A stretch of DNA of 6,695 bases from Legionella genomosp. 1 (GTDB taxonomy: Bacteria; Pseudomonadota; Gammaproteobacteria; Legionellales; Legionellaceae): assembly GCA_945901965.1 (NCBI GenBank), contig CAMDMN010000123.1, forward strand, positions 1 through 6,695. The letters run 5' to 3'. A program made the translations under genes and the position numbers. The notes under the pieces were generated by a model. That model worked only from the letters and a program-made list of their open reading frames with translations. It did not search any database and had not been told where the DNA came from. Shown in pieces: positions 1 through 6,098 of this stretch. Every line of letters begins with the position of its first letter. Within the stretch, counting starts at the first letter, position 1.

Positions 1-70
1 GGCACGCTATCGCTTTGCCCACCCTACGTTCATACCTTAACTTAGCGCCATTGGGTCTTGACCCAACCTA
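1..70 (-). repeat. Dispersed-type intergenic repeat abutting the 3' end of hpt (cut by window edge)
   Basis: Read on the minus strand, this stretch starts with GTAGGTTGGGTCAAGACCCA and ends with GTAGGGTGGGCAAAGCGA followed by TAGCGTGCC at the window edge. Both segments resemble two common proteobacterial intergenic repeat modules: a GTAGGTTGGGT...ACCCAA module and a TAGGGTGGGCA...TGCCCACC module. Seen directly: the G+C content is higher than in the neighbouring genes, no gene covers positions 1-67, and position 51-66 is a perfect inverted repeat. The second module is probably completed by CACC to the left of the window, giving a GGTGGGCA/TGCCCACC hairpin. That it is dispersed through the genome is an inference from resemblance. 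The hpt stop codon TAG (70 to 68) lies in the first bases of the repeat. Confidence 0.65.
51..66. repeat. Perfect 7-bp inverted repeat just after the hpt stop
   Basis: TTGGGTC at 51-57 and GACCCAA at 60-66 are perfect inverted complements separated by TT. In RNA this would fold with a slightly larger loop. It begins one base after the hpt stop codon in the hpt transcript. No T-run follows it in either direction, so it is not a canonical intrinsic terminator. It may act as a 3'-end stability hairpin, or simply be part of the repeat module. Confidence 0.6.
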
Positions 71-628
71 CTCGTGCTCTTCTGCTACTACATAAATACC
101 CGGGGCATTTCGTAAGTATTCGTTATAATCTAAGCCGTAACCAAAAATATAATGATCATCAACCTCAAGGCCAACAAAATCAGCTTTCTCTAACCCATCT
201 TTTTCTCGTTGATGATGCTTATCTACAAGAACTGCAGAATAAACCTTATTAGCACCCATAACTTTTAATTCATCTATAATCGCTGCTAATGTCAAACCAC
301 CATCTAAGATATCATCAACAATTAAAACTGTACGATTTGTTAAATCCAGTCTTGGTTTAACCTTCCACACTAATTCACCGCCACTAATTTTACCTCTATA
401 GCGAGTAGCATGAACATAATCAACTTCCAAAGGAAAATCTAACCTTGGTAATAAATTACCCATAGGTACTAACCCACCCACCATTACACATAAAACAACT
501 GGATTTTTATCAAATAACTCCTGATGGATCTTAATGGCCATATTATCAAGTGCCTTATCTATTTGCTCGACTGTATACAAACAGGTTGATTTTTCAAACA
601 CTTGTTTAATTTTCTCAGGGATTGACAT
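68..628 (-). CDS. hpt: Hypoxanthine-guanine phosphoribosyltransferase
   Basis: Cytoplasmic purine-salvage enzyme that transfers phosphoribose from PRPP to hypoxanthine or guanine, giving IMP or GMP. The 186 residues match the length of the Pseudomonas/Legionella-type Hpt. The type I phosphoribosyltransferase signature VLIVDDILDGGLTL is at residues 101-114, with the acidic pair D105-D106 that contacts the ribose. HATRYRG (73-79), VDKHH (135-139) and the C-terminal IFGYGLDY (161-168) followed by RNAPGIY are also typical of the family. The PRPP loop reads DGG where many relatives have DTG or DEG, a mild variation. The ATG at 628 is supported by a TAGGA Shine-Dalgarno (640-636) 7 nt upstream. The TAG stop lies at the edge of the repeat at 1-70, so the last residues (AEEHE) may differ from relatives. 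An upstream promoter candidate suggests transcription independent of the methyltransferase gene. Confidence 0.95.
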   Translation of the reverse strand: MSIPEKIKQVFEKSTCLYTVEQIDKALDNMAIKIHQELFDKNPVVLCVMVGGLVPMGNLLPRLDFPLEVDYVHATRYRGKISGGELVWKVKPRLDLTNRTVLIVDDILDGGLTLAAIIDELKVMGANKVYSAVLVDKHHQREKDGLEKADFVGLEVDDHYIFGYGLDYNEYLRNAPGIYVVAEEHE

Positions 629-667
629 TTAATATTCCTAAATTAGTAACAATAGTAATTCGTGAGA

Positions 668-697
668 AGTATACCTAAACATATAGTCAATATTCAA
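668..697 (-). promoter_or_regulatory. Candidate sigma70 promoter for hpt
   Basis: On the minus strand, TTGAAT (697-692) is followed after 18 nt by TATACT (673-668). The -10 matches the TATAAT consensus at five of six positions and the -35 matches TTGACA at four. It lies in the 83-nt gap between the methyltransferase stop and hpt, and would start transcription around 660, giving a leader of about 30 nt that includes the TAGGA ribosome binding site. This is a motif-based call in AT-rich DNA, so chance matches are possible. Confidence 0.45.
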
Positions 698-711
698 ATC
701 AAATGTGCAAC

Positions 712-1461
712 TTAATCATGAATATATTTACCAATACCCTGCAATGCGACTTTTTGATTTACCGGAACGGGTTCTGCTATAACTTGTTTTAAAGATGGTA
801 AGCAATATTGATATTTTTGAACAATAATGCAATAAAACCCAGCTGGAAAAGGCCAAATCATCTTGCCCATTTCATTTAAAAATTCTAATTTTTTAATTAA
901 ATATGGTGATCTAACTGGAGGAATATAAAAAATATTTGTATAAGCACAAATCCTATACCCACGATTTATTAAAGCATGCTTTAAAGTTAATGAAGAAGAT
1001 AACGCTAACTGACTATCTTTATTAAAAGGACTGACGCATCCTAAATGAAATGCAGCCCCCCAAAAACTAAATGGATTTATACCAAAAAAAATAGCATGTC
1101 CCATAGGCTTTAAAATTCGATCAATTTCATCAATCGTAGATTTTCCTTTAGCAAAAGCTTCTATAGTTAATGGTGCTATAATACAATCAATGCTATCCCT
1201 ATCAATTGGCAGCTGATTAATGGAGGAGGTTAATGAGGATTTATTTGGTATAGTGGATGGAGTTGCTATCCATTTATTTTTAAATTTGAACAAAGGTAAC
1301 CACAAATTTTCACCGCAGCTTCCTAATTGTAATAAGTTTTGACCACTAAATTGCTCTGCAACTTGCATTAATTCAGCGGCAAAAGCGTGCGCCACACGAT
1401 TTCCTTGTGCGGTTAAAAACCAATTATCTAGTGCAAGATACTTTTTTTCTTGTTCGTCCAT
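712..1461 (-). CDS. Class I SAM-dependent methyltransferase-fold protein (gloB/rnhA-linked family)
   Basis: The 249-residue protein resembles the gammaproteobacterial methyltransferase family (E. coli YafS and relatives) usually encoded between gloB and rnhA. Shared features in order: an N-terminal DNWFLTAQG (12-20); a motif-I region LLQLGSCGEN (43-52); SIDCIIAPLTIEAF (90-103), corresponding to the post-motif-II strand; EIDRILKPMGHAIFFGINPF (112-131), the RvLkPgG-like motif with the G-x-N-P typical of this family; and a C-terminal WPFPAGFYCIIVQK (203-216). Motif I is degenerate compared with the usual GxGxG, which is common in this family but leaves SAM binding unproven. The substrate is unknown. 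There is no signal peptide or clear membrane segment. Neither gloB nor rnhA is in the window. The ATG at 1461 is the natural start, but no good Shine-Dalgarno is visible (nearest GAGAA, too far upstream). Confidence 0.8.
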   Translation of the reverse strand: MDEQEKKYLALDNWFLTAQGNRVAHAFAAELMQVAEQFSGQNLLQLGSCGENLWLPLFKFKNKWIATPSTIPNKSSLTSSINQLPIDRDSIDCIIAPLTIEAFAKGKSTIDEIDRILKPMGHAIFFGINPFSFWGAAFHLGCVSPFNKDSQLALSSSLTLKHALINRGYRICAYTNIFYIPPVRSPYLIKKLEFLNEMGKMIWPFPAGFYCIIVQKYQYCLPSLKQVIAEPVPVNQKVALQGIGKYIHD

Positions 1462-1487
1462 AAAGAAGATATAATTCTCAATTAATC

Positions 1488-1493
1488 ATTATA
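1488..1493 (-). promoter_or_regulatory. Candidate -10 element for the methyltransferase gene
   Basis: A perfect TATAAT reads on the minus strand at 1493-1488, 27 nt from the methyltransferase start at 1461. No good -35 lies 16-18 nt upstream (the hexamer at 17 nt is TATAAC) and there is no TGn extension. In AT-rich sequence a lone TATAAT is weak evidence. Its position in the divergent intergenic region is the main support. Confidence 0.3.
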
Positions 1494-1508
1494 TCTACTT
1501 TTACCACA

Positions 1509-1578
1509 CAGTTATATTAACCAGCAACTGCATAATTGCATAAGTTAACCATAAACATTTAAATTTTATTAGTATGAT
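1509..1578 (+). promoter_or_regulatory. Candidate pilB operon promoter region with short direct repeats
   Basis: This part of the divergent region carries the 7-nt direct repeat TGCATAA at 1529-1535 and 1537-1543 (8-nt period), TTAACCA at 1517-1523 and 1545-1551, and a CAGTT/AACTG inverted repeat (1509-1513 and 1526-1530). A possible promoter is TTGCAT (1536-1541) with TTAAAT (1559-1564) at 17-nt spacing. A second possible -10 is TATGAT (1573-1578), which has no good -35. Either would place the transcript start near or after 1571, favouring the PilB start at 1619 over 1574. The repeats could be an operator, but no known regulator site is recognised. Confidence 0.3.
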
Positions 1579-1618
1579 GATAGTATCTACTCAAAGGAAT
1601 TTATTTAAAGATTTATAC

Positions 1619-3325
1619 ATGTCCAACGTCGATGATCTAAATATACATGGAATATTTAAGCTTTTAGTTGAAGATAAGCTTATAGATTTAAAATCAGCCT
1701 TAAAATATCAAAATGAAGCTCTAGCTAATAAAACTAGTTTGCTAGAATATTTAGTATTTAATAAAATAATTCCGGCAATTACAATTGCAAAATCTATTTC
1801 TAAAAACTTATGCTTACCGTTATTTGATCTTAATTCTATTGAGTTAGATAAACTTCCGCTTTCATTAATTAGTGATAAATTAATTAGAAAACATAATGTC
1901 CTCCCTTTATTTACACGTGACTCACAATTATATTTAGCAATAGATGATCCAAGTAAAGAAAGCTCATTAAAAGAGGTTCAGTTTCACACGGGATTATATG
2001 TAAACCCTTTAATTGTAGAAACTGACAAACTATTGGAATTAATTAATAAATTATTCCTCCAAAAGGAAAAAGAAGTACTAACATCCTATCTTAGAGAAAC
2101 ACAAGAAATTAGCATTATAGAAAATGAGCAAAATATAGCTCTTTCTTCTATCGTAAAAGAAGATCCTCCGGTAGTAAAATTTATTAATCAGATATTAATT
2201 GATGCTATTAAAAAAGATGTTTCTGATATTCATTTTGAACCTTATGAAAAAACCTATCGCATAAGATATCGCCAAGAAGGGATATTAAATGAAGTAGCAA
2301 GCCCTCCACTTAACCTTTCGAATAGAATTGCTGCTTGCATTAAGATCATGGCTAACCTTGATATTTCTGAAAGGCGCATTCCACAGGATGGTGGTTTTAA
2401 AATGAAGTTATCTCAAGGCCAATCAATAGATATACGCGTAAGCTCATGCCCTACTTTAGCTGGTGAAAAACTAGTTTTACGTATTTTAGATTCAGCCTCA
2501 ACTAAACTAAAAGTAGAAGATTTAGGTTTTAGTAAATTACAAAAAGAAAACTTTTTGCGCGCAATTAATCGCCCACAAGGGATGATTTTAGTTACAGGGC
2601 CGACAGGTTGTGGTAAAACTGTGACACTATATTCAGCTCTTAATATTCTAAATACTATAAAAACTAATATTTGTACGGCTGAAGATCCTGTTGAAATAAA
2701 TCTACCTGGTATTAATCAAGTAAATATTAATCATAAAGCAGGACTTACATTTTCAACTGCTTTACGTTCGTTTCTACGCCAAGATCCAGACATCATCATG
2801 GTTGGCGAAATAAGGGATTTAGAAACTGCAGAAATTGCCATAAAAGCAGCTCATACAGGCCATTTGGTTTTATCAACATTACATACTAATAGTGCTGCTG
2901 AAACTCTAACTCGACTTTCTAATATGGGAATACCTTCATTCAATATTGCAAGCTCAATTAATTTAATCATAGCTCAACGTTTAATAAGAAAATTATGTGA
3001 ATTTTGCAAAACAATTCGTCATGATCTAACTGAAAGATGCTTAATTGAACTTGGGTTTTCCAAAGAAGAGCATAAAAATATTATCATGTATAAAGCAAAT
3101 GAATGTAATCAATGTTCAGGTGGATATCGTGGTCGTGTTGGATTGTTTGAGGTGATGCCAATAACCAAAGCAATTGAAAATCTAATCATGAATAAAGGTA
3201 ATTCTCAAGATATATTAAAACAGGCGATAAGTGAAGGAATGCTTAGTATTTACCAAGCTGGGTTAGATAAAATAAAAGAAGGTATTACAACCATAGAGGA
3301 GGTCAATCGGGTAACCGTTGAATAA
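1619..3325 (+). CDS. pilB: Type IV pilus assembly ATPase PilB
   Basis: Hexameric cytoplasmic ATPase that powers pilus extension through PilC. Numbering is from the start used here (568 aa). An N-terminal MshEN/T2SSE_N-type region occupies about 10-150, followed by the GspE/PilB ATPase core. Motifs: Walker A GPTGCGKT (327-334), Asp box AEDPVE (354-359), Walker B-type DPDIIMVGEIRD (389-400), His box HTGHLVLSTLHTNS (412-425), and a zinc-binding tetracysteine with C460/C463 and C496/C499, followed by YRGRVGLFEV. Walker A has Cys where Ser is usual. The N-terminal region lacks the RLG start of strong c-di-GMP-binding MshEN motifs. An in-frame ATG at 1574 would add 15 residues (583 aa). I prefer 1619 because MSNVDDLNIHGIF resembles family N-termini, the length fits (about 566 aa is usual) and candidate promoters sit close to 1574. 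Neither start has a good Shine-Dalgarno; AAAGGAA at 1593-1599 is 19 nt from 1619. First gene of pilBCD. Confidence 0.95.
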   Translation: MSNVDDLNIHGIFKLLVEDKLIDLKSALKYQNEALANKTSLLEYLVFNKIIPAITIAKSISKNLCLPLFDLNSIELDKLPLSLISDKLIRKHNVLPLFTRDSQLYLAIDDPSKESSLKEVQFHTGLYVNPLIVETDKLLELINKLFLQKEKEVLTSYLRETQEISIIENEQNIALSSIVKEDPPVVKFINQILIDAIKKDVSDIHFEPYEKTYRIRYRQEGILNEVASPPLNLSNRIAACIKIMANLDISERRIPQDGGFKMKLSQGQSIDIRVSSCPTLAGEKLVLRILDSASTKLKVEDLGFSKLQKENFLRAINRPQGMILVTGPTGCGKTVTLYSALNILNTIKTNICTAEDPVEINLPGINQVNINHKAGLTFSTALRSFLRQDPDIIMVGEIRDLETAEIAIKAAHTGHLVLSTLHTNSAAETLTRLSNMGIPSFNIASSINLIIAQRLIRKLCEFCKTIRHDLTERCLIELGFSKEEHKNIIMYKANECNQCSGGYRGRVGLFEVMPITKAIENLIMNKGNSQDILKQAISEGMLSIYQAGLDKIKEGITTIEEVNRVTVE

Positions 3326-3330
3326 GATCT
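3296..3330 (+). promoter_or_regulatory. Distant Shine-Dalgarno plus bridging hairpin at the pilC start
   Basis: GAGGAGGT (3296-3303) is the strongest Shine-Dalgarno-like sequence in the window but ends about 28 nt before the pilC ATG, with no start codon at normal distance. The pilC frame is closed by TGA at 3319, so ATG 3331 is the only usable start. The gap folds: TCAA (3303-3306) pairs with TTGA (3318-3321), T3307 bulges, CGG (3308-3310) pairs with CCG (3315-3317), and the loop is GTAA, a GNRA tetraloop. Folding leaves 9 nt (3322-3330) between the stem and the ATG. A hairpin shortening the effective Shine-Dalgarno spacing is established for phage T4 gene 38. Applying it here is an inference; termination-reinitiation across the 5-nt pilB-pilC gap is the alternative. 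Confidence 0.45.
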
Positions 3331-4545
3331 ATGACTAAATCTATAGATAATATTTATCAATGGTCTGGAACTAATAATAAAGACCAATTAATAAATGGCG
3401 AAATTGAAGCACGAAGCCTCATAGTTGCAAAAATAGAACTTCATAATAAAGGCATTACCATAAAGAAAATTACTAAAAAACGTAAATTGTTATTCGATAG
3501 AAAAATTAAGAAAATTACATCTTTTGATATAGCTATATTTAGTCGCCAACTAGCTACCATGATTAATGCAGGAATCCCAATTATTCAAGCTTTTGATATT
3601 ATTACCAAAGGTCAGTCTAATCAAAAAATGAAAGATCTTATTGAGAATATTAAAAAAGGAGTTGAATCTGGTTTAACACTTGCTGAATCCTTGCGTAAAT
3701 ATCCTTCATACTTTAATGATCTATTTTGTAACTTAATTGATGTTGGGGAAAAATCAGGATCTTTGGATATGTTGCTTGATAAAATCGCGACCTATAAGGA
3801 GAAAACTGAAACTATAAAGAAGAAAATAAAAAAAACACTCAAGTATCCAATAGCAGTAATGATAATTGCTTTTTTAGTAACGGCAATTCTACTAATTTTT
3901 GTAGTTCCTCAGTTTGAATCATTATTTAAAGGATTTGGTGCTGAAATGCCTGCATTTACGCGCGCAGTTGTATATTTATCCCGTATATTTGAAAATTTTT
4001 GGTATATAATATTTTCTTTAATTTTCCTCTTTATATATAGTTTCAACCATGCTCACAACCACATAAAAAAATTTAACCATGCTATTGATAAATATTTATT
4101 AAAAACTCCCATTATAGGTAATATAATAAGAAATGCCTCAATTGCTAGATTTTCAAGAACATTATCTATCACTTACGCTGCTGGTTTACCATTAATAAAT
4201 TCCTTAATTGCTGTTGCTGGAGCTACAGGAAATAATAGATTTTCAAATGCAACATTAGAGATTAAAGAAGAAATTTCAAGCGGTTTACAATTACATAGAG
4301 CCATTGAAAAAACCAATCTATTTCCAAATATGGTTATCCAAATGGTGGCGATTGGCGAGGAATCAGGAACATTGGAATCGATGCTTAGTAAAGTCGCTAA
4401 TTTTTATGAAGAAGCGGTTGAAAATTCGGTTGATTCACTAAGTAGTTTATTAGAGCCCATAATTATGACAATATTGGGTGTTTTAGTTGGCGGCTTAGTT
4501 ATCGCTATGTATTTACCAATATTTAAACTTGGCACGGTGATTTAA
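3331..4545 (+). CDS. pilC: Type IV pilus inner-membrane platform protein PilC
   Basis: Polytopic inner-membrane protein of the GspF/PilC family. It sits in the centre of the PilB ring and transmits ATPase motion to pilin subunits. The 404 residues match the family length. Two repeated T2SSF domains are visible at about 65-190 and 268-392. Each carries the family's GExSGxL motif: VGEKSGSLD at 138-146 and IGEESGTLE at 341-349. Predicted membrane helices lie at about 172-194, 222-238 and 373-397, the usual three. The N-terminal segment (1-60) is lysine-rich and cytoplasmic. Start ATG 3331 is fixed by an in-frame TGA at 3319. The 3' end overlaps pilD by one base (TAATG), indicating translational coupling. 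Codon use matches pilB and pilD. Confidence 0.95.
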   Translation: MTKSIDNIYQWSGTNNKDQLINGEIEARSLIVAKIELHNKGITIKKITKKRKLLFDRKIKKITSFDIAIFSRQLATMINAGIPIIQAFDIITKGQSNQKMKDLIENIKKGVESGLTLAESLRKYPSYFNDLFCNLIDVGEKSGSLDMLLDKIATYKEKTETIKKKIKKTLKYPIAVMIIAFLVTAILLIFVVPQFESLFKGFGAEMPAFTRAVVYLSRIFENFWYIIFSLIFLFIYSFNHAHNHIKKFNHAIDKYLLKTPIIGNIIRNASIARFSRTLSITYAAGLPLINSLIAVAGATGNNRFSNATLEIKEEISSGLQLHRAIEKTNLFPNMVIQMVAIGEESGTLESMLSKVANFYEEAVENSVDSLSSLLEPIIMTILGVLVGGLVIAMYLPIFKLGTVI

Positions 4546-5405
4546 TGATTAATCAATTTTATTTACTCTATCCTATTACAACTTATGTTTTTTTAAGTAT
4601 ATTATTTCTAGCTGTTGGAAGTTTACTTAATGTTATTATTTATCGCTTGCCCATAATGCTTAATACTGAATGGGAAGCACAATGCTCTAATTTATTACAC
4701 CCACCCTCCAGTCCACCAAAAAAGGAAATTAACTTATTCTTCCCCCGCTCTTTTTGTCCTCACTGTAAATCTATGATTCCTATTTGGTTTAATATCCCCA
4801 TAATTAGTTTTTGTATTTTATTAGGACGATGCAGAAGCTGTAAACAAAAAATTCCATTTAGATACCCTTTAATAGAGTTTATTTGCTTAGTGCTTTCTAT
4901 ATTTGCTGTTTGGTTTTTTGGGTTTGATTTTAAACTTATTTTTATATTACCATTTATTTGGATATTGCTTTGCTTATTTTTTATTGATTTAGATCATCAA
5001 ATATTACCAGATAGTTTAAATTTAAGTTTACTATGGCTTGGTCTAATTGCTAATACCATGCTTACATTTACAACGGTTACAAATGCCGTATTATCAGCGG
5101 CAGCTGCATACCTTTTTTTATGGTTATTTATTAAGCTATTTTATCTTATAACTGGAAAAATAGGCATGGGGAATGGTGATTTTAAATTATTCGCAGCGTT
5201 AGGTGCTTGGTTCGGCTGGACAAAATTACCATTAATTTTGCTTACATCTTCATTAACTGGCGCCATAATTGGAATAATATACTTAAATCTAACCGCTAAA
5301 AACCGTGATACCCAAATCCCATTTGGACCATTTCTATGTGTAGCCGGTCTTATTACGCTTTTTTTTGGGAATGAGATTATTCAATGGTATATCAAGGCGA
5401 TTTAA
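4545..5405 (+). CDS. pilD: Prepilin leader peptidase / N-methyltransferase PilD
   Basis: Integral inner-membrane aspartic protease of the A24 family. It removes the short leader of type IV prepilins, and usually of type II secretion pseudopilins, and methylates the new N-terminal residue. The 286 residues fit the family. The catalytic aspartates are D148 in IDLDHQILPD and D212 in GMGNGDFK; their 64-residue separation matches P. aeruginosa PilD D149/D213. The cytoplasmic zinc-binding tetracysteine is intact: C71-PH-C74 and C96-RS-C99, so the methyltransferase half should be present. Multiple hydrophobic helices cover the rest, and IPFGPFL (258-264) is the usual C-terminal signature. The start overlaps the pilC stop as TAATG, with GGTGA (4536-4540) 4 nt upstream as ribosome binding site. 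No coaE follows; the next genes converge from the opposite strand. Confidence 0.96.
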   Translation: MINQFYLLYPITTYVFLSILFLAVGSLLNVIIYRLPIMLNTEWEAQCSNLLHPPSSPPKKEINLFFPRSFCPHCKSMIPIWFNIPIISFCILLGRCRSCKQKIPFRYPLIEFICLVLSIFAVWFFGFDFKLIFILPFIWILLCLFFIDLDHQILPDSLNLSLLWLGLIANTMLTFTTVTNAVLSAAAAYLFLWLFIKLFYLITGKIGMGNGDFKLFAALGAWFGWTKLPLILLTSSLTGAIIGIIYLNLTAKNRDTQIPFGPFLCVAGLITLFFGNEIIQWYIKAI

Positions 5406-5427
5406 CTTTGTTAAAATCTAGCCTTGA
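5392..5427. repeat. Long imperfect hairpin over the pilD stop, between convergent genes
   Basis: TCAAGGC (5392-5398) and GCCTTGA (5421-5427) are perfect 7-bp arms. Inside them GATTT (5399-5403) pairs with AAATC (5414-5418) after a TA bulge (5419-5420), and AAC (5404-5406) pairs with GTT (5410-5412) after an A bulge, closing a TTT loop. The total is 15 bp with two small bulges. It covers the pilD stop codon (5403-5405) and lies 19 nt beyond the stop of the convergent gene. No T-run follows on either strand, so it is not a textbook intrinsic terminator. It could protect the 3' ends of one or both transcripts. Confidence 0.5.
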
Positions 5428-5446
5428 CATAACAATAATAAATTAT

Positions 5447-6040
5447 TTATTCCTTATTATTTCTTAACTGTGTTAATGCTGAAAAAAACTCAGGTTTATT
5501 AAGACCCATTGAGGCAAATATTTGTGGGACTTTATCCCAACTATTTTCTTGCTCAATACTTTCAACAATCAATTCAAAGCCAACTTTCTTATCTAATTCC
5601 ACACCCCATCCATTGATAAAACATAATCCTCGTAAACGTTTAGCAGGGATACTCTTTAATTTTTCTGCGGCTAACAAATATGCATGAGCTTCTTTATAAA
5701 GTTCTATTATTTGTCGCGCATTACTATCGCTCGCAAATACACCATTTTTCTGTAAATCCTCTCTAAATTTTGCCTCATCTAAAAGACTTTTACCAAGAAG
5801 ATAATGCGAATTAGTATCATCTATATTTGCCGCAGCACGATAACATTCAAGTATCATTTGCTCTGCAAAAGGATATTTCTTTTTGCCATGTAATGGTTGG
5901 TATATACTTGCAAGCTTATAATATCCTTGAATTTCTTTTTTTAAAGCCTCATCGCTAGGCTGATTATGAATGCGACTTTGCTGCATTGACTTTAATTTTT
6001 TAATTAATCTATTTATCTTAAAACGCTTCAAACTCCACAT
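5447..6040 (-). CDS. Sel1/TPR-like alpha-helical protein of unknown function
   Basis: No specific family name is recognised. With the preferred start the protein has 197 residues. It opens with a very basic segment (KRFKINRLIKKLK, within the first 20 residues), and the rest looks all-helical, with paired-helix segments such as YYKLASIYQPL, AEQMILECYRAAANI and AYLLAAEKLK. LRGLCFINGWGVELDKKVGF resembles one Sel1 repeat (LG..Y..G.GV..D...A), with Cys and Phe substitutions. There is no signal peptide and no clear membrane helix. The longer frame could begin at TTG 6058 or ATG 6055, but ATG 6040 has a perfect AGGAG (6052-6048) 7 nt upstream, so those upstream codons overlap the ribosome binding site. 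It is probably cotranscribed with the upstream membrane-protein gene (58-nt gap) and converges on pilD. Sel1-like repeats usually mediate protein-protein contacts; the partner is unknown. Confidence 0.75.
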   Translation of the reverse strand: MWSLKRFKINRLIKKLKSMQQSRIHNQPSDEALKKEIQGYYKLASIYQPLHGKKKYPFAEQMILECYRAAANIDDTNSHYLLGKSLLDEAKFREDLQKNGVFASDSNARQIIELYKEAHAYLLAAEKLKSIPAKRLRGLCFINGWGVELDKKVGFELIVESIEQENSWDKVPQIFASMGLNKPEFFSALTQLRNNKE

Positions 6041-6047
6041 AAGAAAA

Positions 6048-6052
6048 CTCCT
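6048..6052 (-). promoter_or_regulatory. Shine-Dalgarno that decides the Sel1-like gene start
   Basis: AGGAG reads on the minus strand from 6052 to 6048, followed by seven bases and ATG at 6040. The alternative upstream starts (TTG 6058, ATG 6055) would put this purine run inside the coding region and have no comparable site in front. The shorter 197-residue product is therefore preferred. Confidence 0.65.
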
Positions 6053-6062
6053 CATCAATATT

Positions 6063-6096
6063 TAACCCATAAATTAAAATTTACTCTTTAGGGTTA
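6063..6096. repeat. Weak inverted repeat between the two minus-strand genes
   Basis: TAACCC (6063-6068) and GGGTTA (6091-6096) are perfect 6-bp arms around a 22-nt AT-rich loop that itself holds the palindrome AAATTAAAATTT (6071-6082). It lies just after the stop of the membrane-protein gene (6099) and before the Sel1-like gene. There is no clean T-tract after it, so readthrough into the Sel1-like gene is likely. It could be chance in AT-rich DNA. Confidence 0.25.
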
Positions 6097-6098
6097 TT

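Noticed and set aside
51..66. Rho-independent terminator of hpt
   Set aside because: A perfect stem but no T-tract downstream in the hpt transcript, and it belongs to a repeat module.
58..252. Plus-strand open frame of 64 codons
   Set aside because: It lies antisense to the well-supported hpt 3' end and starts in the repeat. The product has low-complexity, non-domain composition.
629..711. TTGACT as the -35 of hpt
   Set aside because: It lies only 11 nt from the TATACT -10. The TTGAAT further upstream has an acceptable 18-nt spacing and was preferred.
1574..1618. N-terminal extension of PilB from ATG 1574 or 1577
   Set aside because: No Shine-Dalgarno, the family-like N-terminus begins at residue 16 of this frame, and candidate promoter elements reach to about 1578. 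It remains possible, so it is noted under pilB.
5392..5446. Intrinsic terminator after pilD
   Set aside because: The hairpin is real by inspection, but neither strand has the run of T required after the stem, so it is listed as a hairpin only.
6041..6058. Upstream starts TTG 6058 or ATG 6055 for the Sel1-like gene
   Set aside because: These codons overlap or directly precede a perfect AGGAG that is correctly spaced for ATG 6040, and no ribosome binding site precedes them.
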